A stretch of 64,000 nucleotides of DNA from CAIWKO01 sp964469155 (lineage in GTDB: Bacteria; Bacteroidota; Bacteroidia; Bacteroidales; CAIWKO01). Position numbers and translations under genes: made by a program. The notes beneath the pieces were generated by a model that searched no databases, was not told where the DNA came from, and saw only the letters and a list, made by a program, of their open reading frames with translations. The stretch is taken from contig CAYXXU010000002.1 in NCBI GenBank assembly GCA_964469155.1, positions 42,407 through 106,406 of the forward strand, read 5' to 3'. Shown in pieces: positions 53,344-60,156 of the stretch. Position 1 is the first letter of the stretch. Each line of letters begins with the position of its first letter.

Positions 53344-54948
53344 ATGTACAATGAAATTATAAGTTTGGAGGAAACTTCCAATGGAGTTTGGAAGGCAAAA
53401 TATAGGGGAAACTATGGTACTTATTCCATAAGAATTCAATTGAAAGGGAATGTAATCGAATCATTTTCATGTTCTTGTCCAAGTGATTACTATCCTTGTA
53501 AGCATATTGCGATGATAAAAGAGGAAATTGATGCCCGGGTTTTTGATGAGAAAATGGAATCAAAAGATGATACCTATTCGGTCGAAGATGTGTTGAAAAA
53601 TGTTTCCCAAAAAGATTTGAAGGAATTTATGGTCCGCTATGCAAAATACAATCCCGATTTCGCAAATACAGTTGTGCTGGAATTAATCCAACAATCGCCT
53701 GATAAAAAAGAAGTTTCTTATTCAACCATAATTCGTAAAGCTTTAAAAAAGATCGACTTTGATTATGAGGATTTGGATCATTACTATGATGATTGTTTAT
53801 ACATTGATATTTTGGATGAATGGCTAGCTAAAGCGGAGAAGAATTTTGAGAAAAAGCAATATGATGATGCATTCTCCATTTGTAAAGCTTGTATAGAGGA
53901 GTATGCCACCTGGGCTGATGGTATGGATGGTGATATTTTGGAGTACGTAGATATATCGTATCAGGAAACCCCATTTGATCTTTTACATAAAATGATTGAA
54001 AGCCGAGCGGTGAGTTTGGATGAATTATATCATTATTGCATTACCGAGATGGAAAAACCAAAGTATGAGGCGACTATTATGTTTGATGGGTTTAACCATT
54101 TATTGACCGAACTTGCTAAATTAACCGGCAATGCAGAAGGCTTTATTGCTTTACAGGATAGCCTGCTTCAAAAAATTGATGACAAAGCATCTTATGAAGC
54201 ACAAAATATACTTGAAAGAAAAATTGAATTTTATATAAACAGCAATCAACCTGAAAAAGCCTTTGAAATTTTAACTGCTAATATTCAGATTGAAAATTTT
54301 CGCAAACAGATTGTAGAACAAAAAATAAATGCCGGAAAGTTTAAGGAGGCAAAAGGACTCATCAATGAGTTTCTTAATAACTGTAGAAATGAGAATTCTT
54401 TATCCCATAATGTTTGGAATGAGTTGTCATTAAAAATAGCCAGGAAAGAATCTGATATTCCTGTGATCCGTAAAATTTCATTCTCTTTTATTAAAACCTT
54501 TTTCCAGGTGGAATATTATCGTATTTATAAGTCCACTTTTACCAGTGATGAGTGGAAAACTGAATTGCAAAATATTATTTCACATTATGAAAAACAGGAT
54601 AAATTTTTTAATTGTTGTGTCGCCGACATTTTGGCTGAGGAGAAAGATGCCCCCAGACTTTTGATGTATATTGAGAGGTACCTTTCTCTTGAAAGACTTG
54701 AAACCTATTATGTCATTTTCAGGAAATTATATCCCACCGAAACTCTTGAATTATTCCATAAAGCGTTAAATAATTATGCTGAACATAATACAGGCAGAGA
54801 ACACTACGAGCATATTGTGAAGGTACTAAAAAAAATCAGTGATATTGAGGGAGGTATTGTTCTGGCAAAAACACTCGTATCGCAGTATAAATTAAAGTAC
54901 AAAAACAGGAGAGCCATGATGGAAATATTGAATAAGTCGAAATTCTAA
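53344..54948 (+). CDS. SWIM zinc-finger protein
   Basis: A 534-residue protein with an N-terminal SWIM motif CSCPSDYYPCKH (Cys43, Cys45, Cys52, His54), a zinc-binding fold for DNA or protein contacts. The remainder (about 90-534) is helical with TPR-like pairs (KAEKNFEKKQYDDAFSICKACIEEY) and no nuclease or helicase motif. Only 7 bp separate it from the acyl-CoA synthetase, implying coupled expression that makes no obvious biochemical sense. Function unknown. Confidence 0.8.
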   Translation: MYNEIISLEETSNGVWKAKYRGNYGTYSIRIQLKGNVIESFSCSCPSDYYPCKHIAMIKEEIDARVFDEKMESKDDTYSVEDVLKNVSQKDLKEFMVRYAKYNPDFANTVVLELIQQSPDKKEVSYSTIIRKALKKIDFDYEDLDHYYDDCLYIDILDEWLAKAEKNFEKKQYDDAFSICKACIEEYATWADGMDGDILEYVDISYQETPFDLLHKMIESRAVSLDELYHYCITEMEKPKYEATIMFDGFNHLLTELAKLTGNAEGFIALQDSLLQKIDDKASYEAQNILERKIEFYINSNQPEKAFEILTANIQIENFRKQIVEQKINAGKFKEAKGLINEFLNNCRNENSLSHNVWNELSLKIARKESDIPVIRKISFSFIKTFFQVEYYRIYKSTFTSDEWKTELQNIISHYEKQDKFFNCCVADILAEEKDAPRLLMYIERYLSLERLETYYVIFRKLYPTETLELFHKALNNYAEHNTGREHYEHIVKVLKKISDIEGGIVLAKTLVSQYKLKYKNRRAMMEILNKSKF

Positions 54949-54988
54949 TCTAAATTGCGCTCTTGTTTTCTGGCTAAAGCCGTTTAAT

Positions 54989-55158
54989 TTCCCGCTGATC
55001 CCGCTGATTTACGCAGATTAGAGTGGTATTTTTTTTTAATTACACGAACCTGCCTGCCTGCAGGCAGGGTTACGCGAAGGAGGCACGAAGGTACACGAAG
55101 TTTTGTTAATGGTTTTTTTTCTTTGTGAAACTTAGAGTCTTCGTGCCTTAGTGGCTAT
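54989..55158. repeat. Cluster of dispersed repeat words
   Basis: In order: CCCGCTGATCCCGCTGATTT ACGCAGATT; the palindrome CCTGCCTGCAGGCAGG (55052-55067, sister of 21081); CGAAGGAGGCACGAAGG; and a TTTGTGAAACTTAGAGTCTTC-type copy ending in TTAGTGGC (55122-55155). It sits between convergent genes. Confidence 0.6.
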
Positions 55159-55192
55159 GATTTGCATTTTTTATCAATGCCCGGTGTTTTAT

Positions 55193-56962
55193 TTATTTCT
55201 TCACCACCGCTTTCTGAAGGGCCACACTATCTGTCTTTATTATTTCTGTGCTTTCCACCAGGCGGCCGTTGTGCATGGTCATCTGCTTGCCGGTCATGTC
55301 GGAGTTCCAGCTGCCGTCGATGTTGTCGCGGTCGTAGATGAGGTTGTCGACGTTTTTGGTGAGGAAAATGCTTTTGCCTTCGGGTACTTCCAGTATGAGT
55401 TTCACCGATTGGTTGCGCCATTTTTCATGGGAGGGCAAAACAAAATAGTTGTTGATTACCAATGTGGAATCGGGTGTGGTAACTTCCGACTGTATAGATT
55501 CGGCACGTTCACGGGCAGCCATCAGGGTGGTGCCTCTCGATGTTTTGATTACCGTAAGTTTATACAGGCCGGTTTTGGAAGGTGCGATCTTTAGGTTCGG
55601 AAAACCATAGGTTAACAGATTGCTGCCACGTTCGGTAAAAAAGCAATTGTTGAAAATAAAAGCCTGGTGTGGATGTGTCATCCGTTCGGTCCATTCTTCC
55701 TCATCACCATAAAAGTTATCACTGATCCCAGGCAGGTTATCGCTCACATCAATCGTCAACACTTCTTTGGGCTGGGGCAGGTTGATCTCCTGTTTTACCA
55801 CGCTTTTTTCGCTAAAGTTCCCTACAATATTTACCGTTAATAAAATGGCCAGTATCAGTCCGCTGAGCCAAAGCAGTGAGGCAGTTACCGATACGATGCG
55901 GCTTTTGTGTTTGAAGCCAATGATCATGCGAATGCTGTTGAAGATAAGCATGATGAGCGGAACTCCTATCAGCAGAACGAGCGAAACCACCACCAGTTGC
56001 TGCTGCCAGATGCTTTCGAAAAATAAATGGGAGAAGGCAGGAAATGAGACCGACGAAATGCCCCATTTGGTGAAGAACAGGAAACTGTCGGAGGCGGTGA
56101 GCGAGAGCACCAGCGAAACGGTGAGGATAATGGCCAGCACCAGCAGCACTATGCCCACAAAAGAAAGCAGGAAGCGAACAAAATAATAAAGTATCTCGCC
56201 AAATACGCTTCCGGGCCCCGGACGGTGAACGGGTTCAGCTTTTTGTTTCGCAATGTATGAGGCCATATACCTCTGGCTGTAGGAATACTTTGCTTCCCGC
56301 TTGGCCTGACGCATTTTTCGTTTCAGTTCGTGCATTTCGCGGCGGCTGCGACGTTTGGCGCTGCCTTTCATCTCGTGAAAACGGGTTTTCAGGTCTTCAA
56401 ATTCGTTTTTGATGTTGCTCTCTATCTCCGAAATGGTCATGGGCGAGCCGCGCATGTGCATACGTTCTTCGGTGGTCACTGCCCGGGGAATGATGATCCA
56501 GAGCACCAGGTAAACGATCACACCCGTTCCTGCAAAGAAAATAGAGATCAGGAAAGCCAGGCGGAACCATATAGGGTCTATATCCAGGAAATGTCCCAGT
56601 CCTGAGCAGACGCCGCCCAGCACGCGGTTGTCTTCGTCGCGGTAGAGGCGTTTTTTGGCTGTCTTGCGGGGTTCTTCTTTGGTTTGGCTGCTTTCGCCCT
56701 CTGCGCCAATGTCGCCGGGTTTGCCCAGAATGCTGATGGCTTCTTCCACATTTTCTTTCAGTATGAGGGGTTGCCCGGCCTCTATCTTCGTCTGGAATAT
56801 CTCGCCAATGCGGGCCTCTATATCCTGTATGATCTCTTCATGGCCCTCGGTGGCCGCAAAATGTTGTTTTAATGATTCAAGATATTGCTCCAGAATCTTG
56901 TATGCCTCTTCGTCTATCTGAAAGATCATACCGCCGATGTTGATTGAAATGGTTTTGTTCAT
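55193..56962 (-). CDS. PspC-domain membrane protein
   Basis: A 589-residue protein. Residues 1-110 are a soluble regulatory-type domain (FQIDEEAYKILEQYLESLKQH...). Near 118-172 is a PspC domain (RLYRDEDNRVLGGVCSGLGHFLDIDP with its helix FRLAFLISIFFAGTGVIVY). A basic coil follows, then three or four further helices (about 260-400) and a C-terminal beta domain of adhesin-like strands. It is an inner-membrane stress-type protein. The gene is 13 bp after the padR gene; this PadR-PspC pairing is common in Bacteroidota and suggests PadR controls it. Confidence 0.88.
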   Translation of the reverse strand: MNKTISINIGGMIFQIDEEAYKILEQYLESLKQHFAATEGHEEIIQDIEARIGEIFQTKIEAGQPLILKENVEEAISILGKPGDIGAEGESSQTKEEPRKTAKKRLYRDEDNRVLGGVCSGLGHFLDIDPIWFRLAFLISIFFAGTGVIVYLVLWIIIPRAVTTEERMHMRGSPMTISEIESNIKNEFEDLKTRFHEMKGSAKRRSRREMHELKRKMRQAKREAKYSYSQRYMASYIAKQKAEPVHRPGPGSVFGEILYYFVRFLLSFVGIVLLVLAIILTVSLVLSLTASDSFLFFTKWGISSVSFPAFSHLFFESIWQQQLVVVSLVLLIGVPLIMLIFNSIRMIIGFKHKSRIVSVTASLLWLSGLILAILLTVNIVGNFSEKSVVKQEINLPQPKEVLTIDVSDNLPGISDNFYGDEEEWTERMTHPHQAFIFNNCFFTERGSNLLTYGFPNLKIAPSKTGLYKLTVIKTSRGTTLMAARERAESIQSEVTTPDSTLVINNYFVLPSHEKWRNQSVKLILEVPEGKSIFLTKNVDNLIYDRDNIDGSWNSDMTGKQMTMHNGRLVESTEIIKTDSVALQKAVVKK

Positions 56963-56975
56963 GACTGTAATATTT

Positions 56976-57311
56976 TTATTGTGATTTTTTTTCGGTTAAA
57001 TGTTCAACGGAGGCCACCAGCTCCTTCCAGCTTTGGTCCAGAGCCGAAAGGAATTCACGGCCCTGTGTGGTCAGTTCGTAATATTTGCGCGGGGGGCCGC
57101 TTTTCGATTCTTCCCAGCGGTAGTTCAACAGTCCGTCGTTTTTCAGGCGGGTGAGCAGCGGATAGAGGGTCCCTTCGACCACTATCAGTTTGGCACCCTT
57201 GAGCTTTTCCATAATGTCTGAGGCATACATCTCCTTTTCGGAAACGATGGAGAGTATGCAGAACTCAAGCATTCCTTTGCGCAATTGGGCTTTTGAGTTT
57301 TCTATGTCCAT
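56976..57311 (-). CDS. PadR-family transcription regulator
   Basis: From ATG 57311 the protein has 111 residues; the upstream ATG at 57368 is in repeat DNA and is rejected. The winged helix is clear: KGMLEFCILSIVSEKEMYASDIMEKL, VVEGTLYPLLTRLKNDGLLNYRWEES, GPPRKYYELTTQGREFL. PadR proteins bind short palindromes and repress nearby genes. It starts the PspC operon, but its probable promoter and operator lie nearly 800 bp upstream, beyond inserted repeats. Confidence 0.92.
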   Translation of the reverse strand: MDIENSKAQLRKGMLEFCILSIVSEKEMYASDIMEKLKGAKLIVVEGTLYPLLTRLKNDGLLNYRWEESKSGPPRKYYELTTQGREFLSALDQSWKELVASVEHLTEKKSQ

Positions 57312-57320
57312 GATTTTTAA

Positions 57321-57351
57321 GTTTGGAGTTTGGAGTTTAGAGTTTGGAGTT
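57321..57351. repeat. GGAGTTT short-period repeat
   Basis: About three units of GTTTGGAGTTTAGAG type directly upstream of the padR ATG. The inverse complement is at 12772-12810 and 11937-11960. Confidence 0.6.
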
Positions 57352-57352
57352 G

Positions 57353-57382
57353 TAGGGGCGAATCGCATTCGCCCTTTTTTTT
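57353..57382. repeat. GGGCGAAT palindrome with T-run
   Basis: GGGCGAAT and ATTCGCCC form a perfect 8-bp stem around CGC, followed on the plus strand by eight Ts. It has the form of a plus-strand terminator, but no plus-strand gene ends here. The TAGGGGCGAATCGCATTCGCCC wording resembles a dispersed palindrome seen widely in bacteria. Confidence 0.65.
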
Positions 57383-57425
57383 ATTTTTTTATTTAAGATT
57401 AATGGTCATTCATTGTTATTTGTTC

Positions 57426-57597
57426 GGGATGAGTTCGTCAATTTTTCTGCCTCGGTCCTAAAGGATGAAATTGACGAACTAATCCCTAGGGAATCTAAAA
57501 AAAATTCTCTGCTTTCTTTTCCATCCTTTAGGACAGGAGGAAAAGAAAAGAAGGGAGAGAATTTTTTGGATTTTATTTTCATTGATAGTCTTTTATT
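57426..57597. repeat. Double-hairpin repeat, copy 1
   Basis: The first hairpin has 19-bp arms (57426-57444 and 57468-57486, one mismatch) around a 23-nt loop. The second has A/T- and CTCT-rich arms around CATCCTTTAGGA. The copy ends in CATTGATAGTCTTTTAT. Confidence 0.85.
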
Positions 57598-57677
57598 GTC
57601 ATTTGATTCTTCGAGCGTAGTTGAGAAGTCATTTGTTGTCATTGATGGTCATTCATTGTCATTAATTGTTTTCGTCC

Positions 57678-57848
57678 GGGATTAGTTCGTCAATTTTTTT
57701 GCCTCGGTCCTAAAGGATGAAATTGACGAACTAATCCCTGTGAAATCTATCAAAAATTCTCTGCTTTCTTTTCCATCCTTTAGGATGAGAGGCAAAGAAA
57801 AGAAGGGAGAGAATTTTTTGGATTTTATTTTCATTGATAGTCTTTTAT
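57678..57848. repeat. Double-hairpin repeat, copy 2
   Basis: It begins 252 bp after copy 1 and is almost identical. Here the 19-bp arms of the first hairpin (GGGATTAGTTCGTCAATTT and its complement) are perfect. It runs into the Ns. Confidence 0.88.
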
Positions 57849-57948
57849 NNNNNNNNNNNNNNNNNNNNNNNNNNNNNNNNNNNNNNNNNNNNNNNNNNNN
57901 NNNNNNNNNNNNNNNNNNNNNNNNNNNNNNNNNNNNNNNNNNNNNNNN
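57849..57948. other. Scaffold gap (100 Ns)
   Basis: Exactly 100 Ns, the usual placeholder for a gap of unknown size, with repeat copies on both sides. More repeat units or a gene may be missing. Translations through the Ns are meaningless. Confidence 0.95.
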
Positions 57949-58059
57949 CTGTGAAATCTATCAAAAATTCTCTGCTTTCTTTTCCATCCTTTAGGATGAG
58001 AGGAAAAGAAAAGAATGCAGAGAATTTTTTGGATTTTATTTTCATTGATAGTCTTTTTT
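57949..58059. repeat. Double-hairpin repeat, copy 3 (partial)
   Basis: It starts after the Ns with CTGTGAAATCTATC (as in copy 2 at 57739) and contains only the second hairpin, with better pairing (CTCTGC and GCAGAG at the base). Confidence 0.85.
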
Positions 58060-58086
58060 GCATTACCTGTTTTTCCAATCCGGCGA

Positions 58087-58127
58087 CAAAGATAATACAA
58101 AAAACAGTACTATGCAATACAAAGTAC
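58087..58127 (-). promoter_or_regulatory. Promoter and palindromic operator, probably PadR-controlled
   Basis: On the minus strand TTG (58117-58115), a 20-bp spacer and TATCTTTG (58094-58087) form a full promoter reading towards padR. Over the TTG lies an imperfect palindrome with GTACT and AGTAC ends (58107-58127). Further arms ACAGTACT (58104-58111) and AGTACTGT (58141-58148) extend it. Placement suits PadR repression. The nearest downstream gene is padR, 776 bp away. Confidence 0.6.
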
Positions 58128-58338
58128 CAATATTTTTTCAAGTACTGTTGACAAGATGTGTTAATAGTTTGAAAAAGTGAGTGATAATAGGTAATATTTT
58201 TTTTGGGTAAAGGCGGTGTTTTGCAAGAGATGGGGGGGGTATCAGCGTTTTTAGTGTGGTTATACCATCAAACTATATGTGATTATGTTTTTTTAATTTT
58301 ATGGCCAAACAGATCATAAATTAAAAAAGAACAGGATT

Positions 58339-58698
58339 ATGGAAAACGAAGAAACTAAAATGATACGGGTCAGGATTGATGGAGAATGGACCCATATCAA
58401 CGCCTGGCACATACATTATTGCGAGGCCGATGGAGATTATACGTGGTTATATATGTGTAACCGGAAAGAACCTTATTTTGCATATCCCTGGCTCAAGGGG
58501 GTAACTGAACTGATAGATTCGGAGTGGTTCCACCGCATAAACGACGACTTGCTTGCCAATCTGAAATTTTATAAACGCTTAAATACGCTGGAAGGAAAAC
58601 GCGATCTGTATCTTTTTGAAAATGTGGTTCTTCCTGTATCAGCAAGGAAGCTCCCCTTATTGAGGAAAAAGCTAAAACAGCTGGGCCTGAAAAAATAA
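58339..58698 (+). CDS. Stand-alone LytTR DNA-binding protein
   Basis: A 119-residue protein that is only a LytTR domain: WTHINAWHIHYCEADGDYTWLYMC, YFAYPWLKGVTELID, WFHRINDDLLANLKFYKRL, VLPVSARKLPLLRKKLKQLG. LytTR domains bind DNA through a beta fold; here there is no receiver domain, so it would be controlled by level or by a partner. The 184 bp upstream is AT-rich with a G-run but no recognisable operator. Confidence 0.82.
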   Translation: MENEETKMIRVRIDGEWTHINAWHIHYCEADGDYTWLYMCNRKEPYFAYPWLKGVTELIDSEWFHRINDDLLANLKFYKRLNTLEGKRDLYLFENVVLPVSARKLPLLRKKLKQLGLKK

Positions 58699-58783
58699 AT
58701 CCTACACCTGTCGATTGGTTCTTTCACAGAAATATATTATTATAGAAATTTGAGCCCATTAATAAACCTTAAAAAACAATATT

Positions 58784-59416
58784 ATGAGCCCATTAGATTC
58801 TGAATTAAGTTATCGTGCCGTGGTAGTGATCGGAATGCCTTCGAAAATTAACGAATACCTGCCCTGGGCCATTGCCAAGCACGACAAAATGGCGGCCAAC
58901 AGCCGTTATGATTCTTTAGCAGCCAAACTGCTGACATTAAAAACGGATAACACCAATCTGAGCGATGCACAGATAGGTTGCACCCAAAAGCCCCGCACCG
59001 TGACCACCGAAACCCGCAACAAATGTTGGGAGTTGAGCAAGGGTGATATCCGCATTTTGGCCGGCAATGTGCAGGAAATGGCCGACCTCGATCCTGCCAA
59101 TGCCACCCTTATTATCACCGATGCCGGTTTTGGGGTGAAACATGTATCTATACCAAAGCCAAAGAAAAATACGGCCTCTGACGGTGCGGAAGAAGGCGAA
59201 GTGATACTGATCGGCAACTGGCAGGGGACACACAACTGGCGCATAAGCAAGGACCAGGAAAGCTGGGCAAACCTGCTGGCAAGTAAAACACGTATGAAGA
59301 TCTCGAGTGGCCATACGCCCGGCGAGGTGATCTATTTTCAGAACTCCAAGGTCGTTGGTATTGGTAAAGAACCTGTGTGGAGCCCCAGCATAAGGGTGGT
59401 TATTAAGAAACATTAG
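58784..59416 (+). CDS. Unknown protein with C-terminal beta domain
   Basis: A 210-residue soluble protein. The N-terminal half is helical and begins MSPLDSELSYRAVVVIGMPSK. Near 90-210 it looks like a beta sandwich similar to fibronectin type III (TLIITDAGFGVKHVSIPK, GEVILIGNWQGTHNWRISKD, GEVIYFQNSKVVGIGKEPVWSPSIRVVI). No family recognised. An efficient terminator lies 174 bp downstream. Confidence 0.7.
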   Translation: MSPLDSELSYRAVVVIGMPSKINEYLPWAIAKHDKMAANSRYDSLAAKLLTLKTDNTNLSDAQIGCTQKPRTVTTETRNKCWELSKGDIRILAGNVQEMADLDPANATLIITDAGFGVKHVSIPKPKKNTASDGAEEGEVILIGNWQGTHNWRISKDQESWANLLASKTRMKISSGHTPGEVIYFQNSKVVGIGKEPVWSPSIRVVIKKH

Positions 59417-59473
59417 AAGTTGTACCATTTGTTCTTATTTTTTAGCTAATCTAAAAAATAAGTTACAAAGGTA

Positions 59474-59555
59474 ATGCCGATGCTACTGATAAATAGTATA
59501 ATGAATCCGTCGGCTGACGGATGAAATTAGACTATATTATCAGTGCTATCGGTAT
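59474..59555. repeat. 82-bp near-palindrome
   Basis: The left arm (ATGCCGATGCTACTGATAA...) matches the reverse complement of the right arm (...TTATCAGTGCTATCGGTAT) at about 85 percent over roughly 40 bp, centred on CCGTCGGCTGACGG (59508-59521). Located between the unknown gene and its terminator, so it would be in its 3' untranslated region. Confidence 0.85.
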
Positions 59556-59590
59556 AGCAAGGTTTTAATGTATACCTTACAATTTTACAA

Positions 59591-59628
59591 GAGGGCGGAC
59601 CCTTACCCTATCCGCCCTCTTTTTTTTT
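59591..59628 (+). terminator. Rho-independent terminator
   Basis: GAGGGCGGA (59591-59599) and TCCGCCCTC (59611-59619) form a perfect 9-bp stem with an 11-nt loop, followed by nine Ts. Confidence 0.9.
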
Positions 59629-59670
59629 ACCCATCCAAAAACTACTTTTTTTTATTGATCACTGATATTG

Positions 59671-59943
59671 AAATCAAGCAAGCTTAATTTGAAATCACCG
59701 AACCTTAATTTAAAATCACCGAACCTTAATTTAAAATCACCGAACCTTAATTTAAAATCACCGAACCTTGATCTGAAATCACCGAACCTTGATTTGAAAT
59801 CACCGAACCTTGATTTAAAATCACCGAACCTTAATTTAAAATCACCGAACCTTGATTTGAAATCACCGAACCTTGATTTGAAATCACCGAACCTTGAAAT
59901 GAAATCAAGCAACCTTGATGTAAGATCAAGCAACCTTGATTTA
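59671..59943. repeat. 21-bp tandem array E (13 units)
   Basis: AAATCA recurs at 59671, 59692, 59713 and on to 59902 (AAGATCA phase at 59923), always 21 bp apart. The core is AAATCACCGAACCTTGATTT, an imperfect hairpin whose ends AAATCA and TGATTT are complementary. The first and last units carry AAATCAAG-CAAC-CTTGATTT-like arms. It lies beyond the terminator at 59628. Confidence 0.95.
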
Positions 59944-60031
59944 AATCTTTTTTTTTGAAGGCTAAGAGGAGCAGAGGGGTGAAAAGGAGGGAAATAAAAT
60001 TAGGTTTGGGGGATTTGTCGGAATAATTTTA

Positions 60032-60039
60032 TATTTTTG
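60032..60039 (+). promoter_or_regulatory. -7 element upstream of the STAND-like ATPase
   Basis: TATTTTTG is an exact TAnnTTTG match, 117 bp before the ATG at 60157. The -33 element is unclear. The 5' leader has no hairpin of note. Confidence 0.4.
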
Positions 60040-60156
60040 ATGAATAAAATGAATATGAAAGGTGTACAAAGCTGACAAAATATTTAAATAATCTACCACA
60101 AAGTTGAAGCAAGAAGAAGTTAGCTGCAGTAATAAAAGACAAAAACTAATAAAATT

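Noticed and set aside
57353..57382. Terminator for a plus-strand gene
   Set aside because: No plus-strand gene ends nearby; the hairpin is better explained as a dispersed palindrome upstream of padR.
57740..58151. Open frames crossing the N gap
   Set aside because: They include about 33 undefined residues and lie in hairpin repeat DNA.
14065..59943. CRISPR arrays at the five tandem-repeat loci
   Set aside because: The repeats are directly adjacent with no spacers, the period is only 21 bp, and there are no cas genes.
14070..59958. Heptapeptide-repeat proteins encoded by the 21-bp arrays
   Set aside because: A 21-bp period keeps several frames open on both strands at once. None has a ribosome site or promoter, frames end by chance at the flanks, and changes between units are not concentrated at synonymous positions.
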